64,000 nt of DNA, from positions 20,914,685 through 20,978,684 of the forward strand of contig CP141140.1 of NCBI GenBank assembly GCA_035235625.1, given 5' to 3'. Positions within the stretch are counted from its first letter, which is position 1, and every line of letters starts with the position of its first letter. Positions 23,522 to 36,602 of this stretch are shown in pieces. This DNA comes from Saururus chinensis (lineage: Eukaryota > Streptophyta > Magnoliopsida > Piperales > Saururaceae). Below the pieces are notes generated by a model that saw only the letters and a list, made by a program, of their open reading frames with translations, was not told the origin of the DNA and did no database searches. Made by a program: the position numbers and the translations under genes.

Positions 23522-25975
23522 ATGTGGAGGTCCCCATGCCGGCTCCTCCGGTCCCTCGCCTCCTTCCACTCGGGTCTCCGGCCTGCGGCGCTGTTCTCCA
23601 GCCTCGCCCCGTCGCAGGAGCCAGCCTCCGTGTCCGGCGACATTTCCTACGGGGAGGCGAAGAAGCTGCTGAGGCTGGTGAACGTTGAGGCCCTGAGGAA
23701 GAAGCTCGCGTCCGAAAGCCGGGAAGTAATCGGATATTCGGAGCTACTCCGGACCTGCGAGAGCATGGGGGTGGCCAAATCATCGGACGAGGCGTCGGCG
23801 TTCGCCAGGGCACTAGACGAGGCCGGGGTGGTGCTGCTGTTCAGGGATAAGGTGTACTTGCATCCTCAAAAGGTTGGTTCCTTAGGTCAATGGTAATTGT
23901 GATGTTGATATGTATGGTTCTGTTGTGCATTTGGGTGCTTTCCGATTTCAACTGCTGTGGGTTCTTTCGCTGATTTTATTCTGGATTATTGAGTATTTGT
24001 GGGAGAAATTTGATTGGTTTTGAAAATGGATGGTGTTATTATTTTTTTTACAATATATCGACTTTTCTTTTGCTTCATTCTTTTTCTGGATCCTTGTTAT
24101 TTTGATTTTTTAATTTTTTAATTTGTATATGTTTGATTGAGTAGTCTGATTTTCTACCGGGATATATATCGATGATTTTGGAAATGGGGATGTGAATTTT
24201 TCACTGGATGCTTCTTGTCTTCTTCTAATTCTATTTCTGGTTCTAAGTTTTTTTTTAAGCTATAAGATTTAGGGTCGATGAGTAAGTTCGTTTGGCTGCT
24301 ATTTTTCTAATTACTCTCCTGCTGAGAGTTTGTGTATGTTTTGATGAGCTTTACGAATGAAGTGCAGAATAAGCTTTATGGTCGCATGGCTAGGCTTGAT
24401 TCTGCTATTTGTTGTCAATCTCAGTCAGGGATTGAAGCTTAGTCCAGCTCATGCTAGTTTAGAATTGATACTCATTAACTACATGGGGATTAAACCTGCA
24501 AGCGAAACATTTACGAGTTAGGATAGTTCTTTATTTTCTAGAATTAAGTGTGAGTCCCTCCAATTGTAGGGACAGGATTTTGCAAAGGTAAACCTCGAAT
24601 TCGTCTTTTTTAATTGGGCGAAATATCTCGAGTTCGTTCGTTTTGGCTTCTTCTGTTTCTATATAGTGCGTCTGACTTTCTCCCTGTTCCTTCCACTGGA
24701 CTTGCCATATGTCCGTCACTTAATCTTTAGAGAATATGTCCCTTCTGTTACTTTTATGCATTGCTTTCATCATCTTCCTGCTGTTTTCTCGCGGTTTGTC
24801 TGTTCTTGATTATTTTTTTCTGTTGCAGTGGGTTCCACTGACGTTCTTTTTCTTTTGCTTTACGTCTACTGTTCATTCCAATATACATTTTCCAGCGGAT
24901 CATCGTACTGCTGCGCGATCTTAACAAATGAAGATAGTTTTGTCTTGTTTTTATTTTCTTCATATCCTTTTTTTCTAAGCGATTGAGCTTGCTCTATCAA
25001 AACTGATTTAATAATATACTGTGAGTTAAAAATAAATATGTACTTCAATGTCGAGAATGTGGTGCTGCTTGTTCTTTTGCTTCTTATTTACGTGAATGTC
25101 ATTGTGACTAAGATTTATACACTGCTTAACTTAAATCCCGAATATCTATCTTGACTAACGAGTGAAAAGAAAATTTACAGGGCTGGCGCCATCTGTATAT
25201 TACTCTCTCTGTCCCAAATCAATAGCTCCATTTAACAAAAATATTTGTTCCATATCAATAGCTTCATTTTGTTTAATTTAAGTAATTGAGTACTTAAAAA
25301 AGAGTACCTTAAATTTAATTTTTTTCTTCTCTTAGATGTGGTTTCACCATTAAATAAAAATCACTATTTCTTCGGCTATTAACATGGGATGGAGGGAGTA
25401 TGATTTTGTTTATTGGTGTACCAAGAATCTAATAGTGAATTTTTGAATTTGTTTGCAAGATGACTGTCACTCATGCAAACTATACACATGTCTTTTAGAT
25501 TATGCTCGAGAGCATGTTGCCATTTCATTTCCCCTTTCATTTTGTTGATTTACCTCTTGTTGTTGTCCTTTCTTTCCTTGTCACTTGTGTTGATCATACC
25601 TGACGCTCTTAAATTTCATCCTTTCTTGTTATCTAGGTTGTAGACGTAGTGAAAAGAGCTGTGCCTTTAGTGCTAGAACCTGAAAATGATCCAAGGCTTG
25701 AAGAGTTGAAGAAGTTGAACGCCAAAAAGGCAGAAATCGATATACTAGCGCACAAGCAAGTGCGCCAAATATTGTGGACAGGGCTTGGTGTGTTTGTTTT
25801 ACAGGTGGGTCTCTTCTTCCGTCTCACCTTTTGGGAGTTTTCATGGGATGTTATGGAGCCAATCACCTTTTTTACCACCTCAACTGGCTTAGTTGTTAGC
25901 TATGCCTACTTCATCGTGACATCTTGTTTTTGTCAAGACAGAGGAAGCTTTTCAAGAAGCAAAATTTCGATGTGA
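23522..25975 (+). CDS. MCU: Mitochondrial calcium uniporter (MCU) protein, two exons, C-terminal frameshift
   Basis: Exon 1 is 23522-23872 and exon 2 is 25637-25975 (donor AAG|GTTGGT, acceptor ATCTAG|GTTG, phase 0), giving 229 residues. The product is the pore subunit of the inner-membrane Ca2+ channel of mitochondria. The N-terminus is rich in Arg, Ser and Leu with few acidic residues, as in a mitochondrial presequence (residues 1-35). A helical matrix domain follows. Two membrane helices (about 163-180 and 193-212) flank the pore signature WDVMEP (187-192). Just after IVTS (residue 213) the frame shifts and ends after 16 unrelated residues. The family's usual continuation ([12 protein letters not shown]... 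to ESIYKG and a stop at 26062-26064) is present downstream in another frame. About 34 bases appear to be missing at 25923-25926 compared with plant relatives. ATG 23522 is chosen because the upstream in-frame GTG is not a plant start. It could be an altered but expressed paralogue or a recent pseudogene. Confidence 0.85.
25203..25398. mobile_element. Stowaway-like MITE in the MCU intron
   Basis: Left end CTCTCTCTGTCCC and right end, reversed, CTCCCTCCATCCC match the Stowaway/mariner consensus termini. TA dinucleotides flank both ends (25201-25202 and 25399-25400). It is about 196 bp and lies inside the 1764-bp intron between the two MCU exons. It does not touch a splice site. Confidence 0.8.
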
Positions 25976-26064
25976 ATCGTTACATGGAGTTGCAGAAGCA
26001 GTGTCAGTCTTCCATGTTGGACAATTTAGCACAGCAGGGGCTAGAATCGATTTACAAAGGCTAA
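25976..26064 (+). pseudogene. Former C-terminal coding end of MCU, now out of frame
   Basis: Starting from about 25926 in the +1-shifted frame there is an uninterrupted MCU-like tail rich in Lys, Arg and Gln ([20 protein letters not shown], then further to a stop at 26062-26064). It is still clean over more than 40 codons, so the frameshifting deletion is recent or the tail is still used by some transcript. Confidence 0.75.
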
Positions 26065-28080
26065 AATTCTGCTTTCGGATGGTTCAGTTTCTTAAGTGAG
26101 ACATGGTTCTCCTGTTTCTTTTCTTTCCAGCCATTGCCCTTACCTTCTCTTAGTGGGAATATGTGGTTAAGGAGTATATTGTATACTTTTTCTTTTGTCT
26201 TTTTTGGGAAAATCCTAGGCCTTTTTGACTCATGAGGAGCTTTAACCCGTCACTTATCTGCGACACGTCCCGTGTCTCAGTTTAACAGTCATTAAGGGAA
26301 TGTGTAATTTTGTAGGCAAAATATCAGGTATCTCAAATTTTCAAGTTGAATTGCAATTTGTACATCTTGCCACGTGTCAACGATAGAAGTCAAAATATAT
26401 GATTTGAGAAGGCTTTCTACTTGTTTTTTATCGTGCTTTTGACCAATGTATGGAGGGTCGACTGTGTAGAATATGAAGAGTCGATAAAAAAAAACAAGAG
26501 AACTTGAGGAGTTGGACAATTGTTTATGAAAAAGCATTTACATTTGGCATTCAAGTATTTTTTTGTTTGGTGGGATATTTTAGAAAAAATTTAAAAAATA
26601 AAATTAAAAAATGTCAACAAAAAGTATTATTTGGTCAAAATGGCTTCAATCTTAGGCCTTGGGTCAGGTTAGATTGGGTTCTATAAGAGCCGACCTAAAT
26701 TCTTTTGACCTAACCTAACCCAAGATAAGAATTAAGGTTTTTTGGACCCGACCTGAGAGGAATAGAATAATTTGGGAATTAATATATGAACCGAGATTTT
26801 ATCTTAGGTTGGGCCGGTTCTAAGAATTTAGACCGAACCAATACCATCTTAGGTGCGTTTTATATATGATAAATTACAAATACTCATTGTGCCTGGGATA
26901 GATAAGGTTTTATAAGTTGATTATGAACATCAGGTCAGTTTTTGTATATTTCACTTGTGGACCTTGGATTTTTTTCCACAGATTCGACCCAACCTAAGAT
27001 AGGACCCGACCAAACCTAATTTGAATCAATCTCATTCTATCTGGGCCAAATTAGGTCTGAGTTTTTAATGCAACCCTACTCCTTCCACAATTTTGTGAAG
27101 CCAAAATGGCCTTTCTAAAACTTTTTAAATTTTTTACATTGGTTGAAACTTAATAGACATGAAGTTATGTGGCGATGTACTAATGACAATGTTCACATGG
27201 TGTGGTGGTTCTGTTTTTTTAACAAATAAAATTTATTCCTTGTATATTACATGAGGTGTACGGTAAATAACAAAATTGAGGGAATTTATAAAAGGAAAAA
27301 AAAACTCCAAAATATTGTAAGTAGGAAACAAAAGGAGTAGCACAGCCATAGCCAGCGAACAAGACAAACATCACCACCATGACTGCAGTAGATTACAGAG
27401 TTGGCAAGGTGTTGATACCCAACAGTTTGGACACCGCAACAACAACCGACAAGGGTGGGTGCATACCCCCAATAGTCTACCCCACTTGACAAAAGGGAGG
27501 GAGCATACCCCCGGTCGAACCAATTTCCATACCAACCAAAGATATCCACTTCATCTTTTGGACAATGGAGATAGATGTTAGATGCACACCCAAGTCAAAA
27601 CAGGAGGGCACGCAGGGATTTAAAACAATGTCCTACACACAAAGCAACGAGAGATAGACAAGATCTAAGACTAGCTCAAGCTCCTAAAAAGCAAAGGTCC
27701 TTGGGTTTAAAATGGGAGGGATGGGGGTGGGGAATGGAATGGAAGATGGCAGGGAAAAAAAGAGGTGATTGACATGCATATGGAAAAAAGGCAACAATAA
27801 GAAGAAAACTCTGGTGAAGGGAATAAACTCGGAGGGGAAGGGAAGTTTGGGAGAAGAAGAAGAAAAGAAAAGCATTGGACCACCCAAGTGGAAGGGCATA
27901 AACCAGCCTTGCTAGATGTCCAGTTCCCCAGGAAGGTAATGGAGATAGATGTCCACTGGTATTGGAGTCAATTATAGTAGGTAGAAGAACTTAGAAGGGT
28001 GTGTATATGAAGCTGTACTATTATTTTGATGTTGTCTAGCAACTTCACAAAAAAAGTATAAAGGCTCAAACTTTGCTGCA
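26065..28080. other. Intergenic sequence with DNA-transposon-like words
   Basis: No supported gene. The block at about 26640-27085 is packed with GGGTYAGGTT, GACCTAACC and CCGACC words and their complements. It ends TTTAATGCAACCCTA, which resembles plant hAT-type non-autonomous repeats; its left end is unclear. The stretch 27280-28080 has mixed composition and no domain. Confidence 0.4.
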
Positions 28081-28837
28081 CCTTGTGTGACGCCCACAAA
28101 TTAATAAATATTTATTTTATATATTAAAAACATTGAAATTACAACATGTTTATGTTATGTGCTGGGTATGTCATCAACGCCATCATTGATATGTCGGTGA
28201 AGGCGTCAATGAGTAACTTTTGGATTGTCGACATGTAATGATGCATCGGCAAAATACTGGCAAATTTATAAGTTTCATTGGTAGATCAACAATATATTGA
28301 TTTACAATATGGTTTTGCCGATGAGGATAAAACTCGTCCAAAATGGATAATTACTGTCATGCCTGAGGTTTTTCCTTACATTTAATTAAAAATCTTACAA
28401 ATAATATAGTTCAAAATATGGATGCAAATCAAATGAACCAACAAAACTCAAAACGTTTGAAAACAATTTTCATAAGTTAATTCAACATACGACAAAACTA
28501 AAATTCTTAGGTGTGACCCGAAATGAAAACATATAAGTAAAACTTGCTATAGCCATGGTATTTAAAAACAAATACATCTCAGGCCTTTCTGAGTACAAGT
28601 TCTTCAACAGTCTGTATTCTGATTCATATATAGATACACAAATCCAGAAAATAATACATTTATCTCTCACCTTAAATAATACAAGAAAGCATGACACTTA
28701 GATCCACATAACCTCACTACGATTTCGCTGCACTCCAGGTCGAGGAAGAATTGTCCACCACGGGGGAAAATCCAGTCTCAAACAGCTATCGATTGACCTG
28801 CAAAAGCCTCCGGACGAAGGAGCTAAAATGATAGGGT

Positions 28838-28853
28838 AAGTATTTTCATACTC
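28838..28853 (-). promoter_or_regulatory. LTR hairpin, copy A2
   Basis: AAGTATTTTCATACTC is a 5-bp stem, the outer pair lost relative to the other copies. It is followed by AGTAGGAAAATACCCAGTAGGGG exactly as in A4. Confidence 0.5.
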
Positions 28854-29194
28854 AGTAGGAAAATACCCAGTAGGGGAAATATAAAGCAATGAATTCCGTA
28901 AGTTCATAAATAGATGCTTCCATGCAATCACACATGAAGCAAATAGAATAAGAAATATAAATATGGTCACGCATACAAATCATCGTACAAACCGAACTTA
29001 CACTTATTCATATATCATACTCTTACACTTACACTCTGAATCAGTCTTATTAGCTTACTCGTATAAATGTACACTTACACTTACAACATACACATACTCA
29101 TATGACCCTATTCGTACGAACTCACTTGTATGACCTTACTCGTACAATCTTACTCTTACACATAAATATACTCTTACATATCCCTTAGAAGCTT

Positions 29195-29245
29195 ACACTT
29201 ACACTTACACTTATGCTTACACTTACACTTACACTTATGCTTACC
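29195..29245 (-). repeat. Pure hexamer microsatellite (CTTACA)n in copy A2
   Basis: Runs of ACTTACACTTACACTTA interrupted by TGCTTAC appear twice. In LTR sense the unit is TGTAAG. It lies within the larger degenerate GTAAGT tract common to family A and shows recent expansion. Confidence 0.8.
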
Positions 29246-31814
29246 GTCTGAATCAAAGTCTCACAAACTTACTCGTACAACTTACTTATACTCATAAACT
29301 TACTCTTACTGTCTTCTAAAGAAGCTCACATTTACTCTAAATCTTACATGTACAACTTACTCAAAATCTGAAACATATAACTTACTCTTACTACCGACAA
29401 CTGAAGCTCATTATAATTAATAAGCTCCATCATTGGAAAGGAAGGGAATGCCACTGGGGTGTCACCTTAACCTTCGGGGAACAACTAGATACCATGGACT
29501 TTTCCGAAGGCAAGGCACACCTATGCTCATGGGGCATAGGATCAAACAGGTAAGAGCAGATTCATGATACTACTTACTTGAACGCACAAATGCCCACTCT
29601 CTGGGGCCATACAATGTCAACAAGGGCCATATAGTGCCAACTAGGGGCGGAAAACATACGATGCCACTCTTGCGTAGGAATCTTACAGTGTCACTCTTGG
29701 GCAGAACATACAGTGTCATCTGTAGGCAAAAAACATACAAACCCAAGAAGGGCAAAAACTTATAGCGCTCTCAACAGAGCATCAAATGTCTGACCCAAAA
29801 TAAAGCACCAAAACTAAATCCAACAGGAAAATACCATGGCTAGACTAGGAAGGACGCTCAGTCGATTACTTATTAACTGGCACAAAACAAAACTCAATCC
29901 ATCGAAACCCTCAGTCTCAAACTCACATCATTATCAAATTAGGGTTACCATTCAAGTTTATATTAGGTAACTTATGCATGTACAATTATGCTCGGAACGA
30001 CTTCCGTCTTACATTCTTCAGCCAACAAGGCTAGAAATACGCCCGTCCAAAAGTTCTAATCCACAAAGGTAGAATTCTTTACTTAACTCATCCCCCACCC
30101 TTACACTTACAACCGTATCGATCTATGCATAGTCTTACTTGTCGAACTCGAATTCCATACTCACACTCTTACCATCAAATACTTACAGTCTTACATCTTA
30201 CACCATTCGCCTAAAAACCAAGTTGTTCTTCTTGAACTTCTCGAATGAAACCCTTAGACCTAAGTCCCGTCATCAAACCCTTAATAATTCCTTACACATT
30301 ATTCTTTCGTTAAAATTCATATTATGCACATTATGCATGTATAATTATGTTGTCCACTCTCACTAATCCACAAATTCCCCCTGATGTTAAGAACCTTAAA
30401 TCTTCCACATCATTACATTGCTCATGTCTTCTGCTCATTGCTCCAACATGCCACCTAACTCAATCCAAACTAATTCTTCAATCTCATCAAATCCAACTTT
30501 CACTTGTCAATCTTATGTCTTTCCTCGCCCGACATACAATCATAGTTTCTACGTCATAGCCCACGAAGTACCCCTTCAACAAACTTACAATCAAACACTT
30601 CTACTCGTTACCATCAATCACATACCACCAATCCACAATGAAGATCATACGCTCTAGTCACATACATATGATTCATAGTAACTTACTACGTGCCCTTAGT
30701 CTTCACTAACATACGCACATAATTCATATGCATACAACATGCTTTTATAATCAGCATAATCATGCAAAATATTAAATTATAAACTCTTAGCATGCTACTA
30801 CACAATCAAAGCATGTTATAATAAAATTACGAGTTCAAGGTCCCCTGCCTCGTAATCCACAGGAGTTTGATGGCGAGCAAATGATGGTAGCAGCGTCAAT
30901 AGCAGTATATGCGGCCAAAAATATCGCATTGAGAGAGTCATTGTCCCGATAATTTTCAGAGATGCTGGAATTAATCTCGATAAAGTTAGATTAATTGCAC
31001 TCAAAGCATAAGACTAGTTGCACTAGGGCGACCGGACACAAGGTCGTGCCACAAAGGATGGCAAAAGCAACCACATAATAGGAGGCGACTACTTGGAGAT
31101 CGGTCATGAAAGGGGTGAGGTTCGCCAGCTGCGTTCCCCTAAACAAACTTGAGAGCATTAGAGTTAGAGAGTGTGGCCGACAAAGGTGGCGACGATTCTA
31201 AATGCCACCCACAACCAAAACATCGTTCAGGTAATCGTGCATCAAGCATGACTTACAGCAGAGGATACGGGCACGACATCGGTCAAGCCTTCAATGGGCT
31301 GAGTCTAATGGCTTACAATAATACTTCCCCTGAGAAGAATCAAAATTTGGGAACTATTTCCCGTAGCTTCTAGGTCATACATATCAAAAGTGGGGTGCAA
31401 GGGTAACATCAGGCCAAAAGTGCTGGCCCTTGCCATCACTGGGCCGCGGCAAAGCCCATTTTGGTGGGACCTGCAACCCAAGTCCATGCAATATCAAGTG
31501 GGACACATTGGCTCGGGTTGGAGCAGGGCCCATCAGTGACAATCAGAGACATACCCTAGAGTTTAGGGCGTTTGGTGTGTGTAGAAGACATGCAGAGGAG
31601 GCAGGAAGCTGTAGCCCCTTGCCGATATTGGTTAAGCCGACATTCGTAATTGTCTGCTAGCCAATGCCGGGCAGTAGAACACCCGGTAAGAGAAACAAAG
31701 AGACCCGATTTAGCCGGGGAAATAGTGTGTCAAGTTGGGGTGGCAAACATGCATCGCTGGGCCACAAATGGCTAGATGGGGCTGGGGCTAGACTTGGGAG
31801 AAGATGGGACCGAC

Positions 31815-34800
31815 TGTCATGACCGAGGTTTTTCCATACATTTACTTTAAAATTTTACTAAAATTCCATTTTTAAAACACAGATGTAAATCAACTAAATT
31901 AACAAAATTCAAAAGGTGTGAAAACAACTTTCATAAATTAAATCATCTTAAAACAAATTAACGTTCTCAAGCGTGACCTAAAACAAAAGCGTACAATTAA
32001 AGACCTACCATGGCCATGGGTTTTAAAAACAAAAACCTCCCAGGCATCTCTGAGTACAAGTTCTTTGAGAGTCTAAAAATAAATCGTACATACAGACACA
32101 AGTCCAGTAGATAATATAATTTTCTCACCTTAATCAATACACGAGATCGTAGCACCAAACTCCACATAACTTCACTGCGATTTCACTGCGCTCAAAATCG
32201 AGGAAGAACTGTCCACCATGGAGAAGAATCCGTCTCAAACAGCTATCGATCGACTTGCAAAAGCCTTCAGACGAAGGGGCTAAAAAGATAGGGTGAGTAT
32301 TTTCATACTATGTAGGAAAATACCCAGTAGGGGAAAAATATAAATCAATGAACTCCGTAAGTTCACATATAGATGCTTCCATGCAATCACACATGAAGCA
32401 AAAAGAAATAGGAAGTAGAAATATTGTCATGCCTACAAATCATCGTACAAACCAAACTTACACTTATTCATATATCATGCTCTTACACTTACACTCTAAA
32501 TCAGTCTTATCAGCTTACTCGTACAAACGTACGCTTACACTTACAACATATGCCTACTCGTACGACCTTATTCGTACGAACTTACTTGTACGAACTTACT
32601 TGTACGACCTTACTCGTACAATCATACTCTTACACATAAATGTACTCTTACATCTTCCTTAGAAGCTTACACTTACACTTACGCTTACTGTCTGAATCAA
32701 AGTCTCACAAACTTACTCGTACAACATACTCATACTCATAAACTTACTCTTAGTGTCTTCCAAAGAAGCTCACACTTACTCTAAATCTTACACGTACAAC
32801 TTACTCAGAATCTGAAACATACAACTTACTCTTACGATCGTACACATACTACCGACAACTGAAGCTCATTACAATTAATAAGCTCCAGTGTCGGAAAGGA
32901 ATGGAATGCCACTGGGGCGTCACCTTAACCTTCGGGGAGCAACTATACGCCATGGACTTTTCTGAAGGTAAGGCACACCTATGCTCATGGGGCATACGAT
33001 TAAACAGGTAAGAGGAAATCCATGATACTACTTACCTGAGCGCGCAAATGCCCACTCTCTGGGGCCATACAGTGCCAACTAAGGGCGAAAAACATACAGT
33101 GCCACTCTTGGGCAGGAATCTTATAGTGCCACTCTTGGGCAGAGCATACAATGTCATCTATAGGCAAAACACATACAGAGCCCACAAAGGGCAGAAACTT
33201 ATAGTGCTCTCAACAGAGTATCAAACGTCTGGGCTGAAATATAACACCAAGACTAAATCCCGCAGGAATACACCATGGCTAGATCAGAAAGGATGCTCAA
33301 TCGATTACTTATCAACTGGCACAAAACGGAACTTAATCCGTCGAAACCCTCAGTCTCAACCTCACAACATTATCAGATTAGGGTTACTTACCATTCAAGT
33401 TTATATTAAGTAACTTATGCATGTATAATTATGTTCGGAACGACTCCCGTCTTACCTTCTTCAGCCAACAAGGCTCGAAATATGCCTATTTAGAAGTTTC
33501 AATCCACAAGGGTAAAACCTCTTTACTTAACTCATCCCCCACTCTTACACTTACAGCCTTACCAATCTCTGCATAGTCTTACTTAAACTCGAATTCCATA
33601 CTAGTAATCTTACCATCATACACTTACGGCCTTACAACTTACAACATCCGCCTTAAAACTGAATATTCTTACTCAAACTCCTCAAATGAGACCCTTTTTG
33701 ACCTAAGTCCTGTCATCAAACCCTTACTAATTCCTTACTCATTATTCTTTCATTACAATTCATATTACGTATATTATGCCCGTATAATTATGTTGTTCTC
33801 TCTTACTAACTCACAATCCCCCAAGATGTTCAAAACCTTAAGTCTTCTAAATCCTTACATTGCTTACATCTTCTGCTCAATGCTCCGACGTACCACCCGA
33901 CTCAATCCAAACTAATTCTTCAATCTCATTAAATCTATCCTTCACTTGTCAATCTTACGTCTTTCCTTACCCGACATACAATCATAGTTTCCACATCATA
34001 GCCGACGAAGTACTCCTTCACCAAACATACAATCGAACACTTTTTCTCGTACCATCAATCACTTACCACCAGTCCACAACAAAGATCACATACTCTAGTC
34101 ACATGCATACGATTCATAGCAACTTACTACGTGCCCTTAGTCTTTACTAATGTACGCATACAATTCACACACATACAACATGCTTTTCTAATTAGCATAA
34201 ACATGCAAAATATTAAATTATAAACTCCTAGCATTCTACTACACAATCAAAGCATGCTATAATGAAATTATGAGTTCAAGGTCCCCTACCTCGTAATCCA
34301 CAGGAGTTTGATGGCGAGCAAACGACGGTGGCGGCATCGATAGTGGAATAGGCGGCCAAAAACATCGCACTGAGAGAGTTGTTATGTCCCGACGATTTTC
34401 AGAGATGCTAGAATTAATCTCTATAAGGTTAGATTAATTACACTCAAAGCCTAAGACTGCACGCACTAGGGCGGGCAGATACAAGGTCGTGCCACTAGAA
34501 ATGGCAAGAACGACCACATAATAGGGGTTGACTAGTCAGCCAACGGTTTAAAACACTTTGTTGGTGACAAAACATGAAAATGGACAGCTGACTACAACAA
34601 GCGGTAACAATTCAGCATTGTCAAAGCCTCACAACATGGCGGAGGACTTGCTTGCATACTCACGGATATAAGGGAGACAAAGGAGGGCTTTAATGGCCAT
34701 ATTGCCTAGTGGTAGAGACGTTTCCTAAACATACATTGAAGCACTAAGGCCTGGCATAAGAGGCCGACAAAGGCGGCACCATTTCTAAATGCTACTCACA

Positions 34801-36602
34801 ACCAATCCATCATACGGATAATCGTGCATTAAGCATGGCTTACGGTGGAGGATATGGCACGACATCGGTCGAGCCTTCGATGGGCCGAGTTTAATGGCTG
34901 ACTATGTTACTTCCGCTTGGAAGGATCTGAATTCGAGGACTCTTTCCTCGTAAATTCCGGGTTGCGTGTAATAGAAAGTGGGGGTGCAAAGGTAAATTCG
35001 GGCCAGAAGTGCCGGCCATAGTCGTCACTGGGTCAGGGCAGAGGCCACGTTGGTTGGATCTGTAGCCCAAGTCCACGCGATATCAAGCTAGACACGTTGG
35101 CTAGAGTTGGAGTGGGGCCCATCAGTGACAGTCAGAGACGTACCCCATAGATTAGGGCGTCTGGTGTGTGCAGAAGACATGCAAATGAGGCCGGAAGTTG
35201 GGCCTCTTGCTGATATTGGTCAAACCAACATTCGTAGTTGTCTGCTAACTGATGTCGAGCAGCAGAACACCCGGTAAGAGAAACAAAGAGACCCGATTTA
35301 ACCGGGGTGATAGTGTACCGAGTTGGGGCACATACACACATTGTAGGGCCATGAACGGCCGATGGGGCCAGTGGCCGAACTTCGAATACGGTGGTGATTC
35401 AATAATCACAAATTGCTATGAGCTATATGGACACCGATCGGTGTTCATCTGAAGTCTAATGGTGGCGAATCGACACTAGACTGAAACTGTGTCTTGGACG
35501 AAACGGAGCAATGGGGCCGAAGAGAGGACAATGGCGTAAGAGTTCGTTGTCGGCCCGAGGTTGAGCCGGCGACGGTGAGCCAAGATCCTCCAATAACTCA
35601 ACACAAAAAATAACCAAAAATAAATAAATATTTTGTTCAAACCAAAAAAGGGCGAACAAATGGGTGAAAGATTGGGAAGGCAACGGTTTAATCCAAGGCA
35701 GCGGCCTTGCCATCGCCGGTTTGGGAGGAGGCCAATGGCTGGAGATCAATGGCATAGCAGTGGTTCACAACACCGAGAAACGGGAACAAAACAAAAAGAG
35801 GGATTTTTGACCCCGTTTGAAATAAAGCGGAGGGGGCTGAGGGAGATGGCGGCCGGGGCAGCCGTCTTGCCGTCACCAGGCTGGGGGAAGGCCCAAGGCC
35901 GGACCACGGTGGCCGGCGACCAGTGGCACAGCCGCAGGTCAACCACGAACAAAAAATGAAAAAAAAGAGGCAGAACTATTTTTTACCTCACGGAGGCGAA
36001 CCGGGGGCATGGAGGCTGGAACGGCGGTGGCTAGAGGTCACCGTGGCCAGGGCGGAGTTGTGGCGGTGGGGTGGCGTCCATGCAAGCAGAGACGACGATG
36101 GATCAGGCAAAAGGCTCTCAAAAATGGCGAAAGCAAGAAAGAGGGAGAGGGGCGGCGGTTGCTAGTGGGGCCAGGCCAGGGAGGCGGTGATGGCGTCGCC
36201 AGGCCGTAGCCGGCTGGGCGGAAGCCGGCGACCACAGGTGGCGGTGCTTCCGGCCTCACGCAATGAAGCCCTTCACTGTTCACCCACGGGTCGGGCGTGC
36301 TGAGGCGCGCCCGATCCATGTTATATATATATATATATATATTCTCTTCTTCTCTTCTCGTTTCTGGTCTCCTACGTCTTGTCCAATTTTCGCACTAAAA
36401 AATTTATGGGACGCATCGAGGCCCATGACCTGTGACTATACATTACTCTCGACTCTTACGGTCACAAATATTACAAATACAGATACGCCGAAGCGTAAAA
36501 TTTATTTATACAAAATACGACCAAAAACCGCAGAGCATTGCAGAAATTGCAGAAAATAGCAGAAAAATGCAGAAAAATTACAGAAAAATTAGGGATATTA
36601 CA
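31815..36602 (-). mobile_element. Giant solo LTR, family A copy A3 (4788 bp), nested in A2
   Basis: It begins TGTCATGACCGAGG and ends AGGGATATTACA on the + strand. The duplication is CCGAC / TCGAC (31810-31814 and 36603-36607), one mismatch. It lies wholly inside its own relative A2 in the same orientation, so this is same-family nesting. The hairpin is at 32295-32310 with one stem mismatch. A (TA)n run lies at about 36322-36342. No open frame with a recognisable domain is seen. Confidence 0.9.
36322..36342. repeat. (TA)n microsatellite
   Basis: About ten TA units lie in copy A3, roughly 260 bp from the sense start of the LTR. Copies A2 and A4 have T/C-rich tracts at this place instead. Confidence 0.85.
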
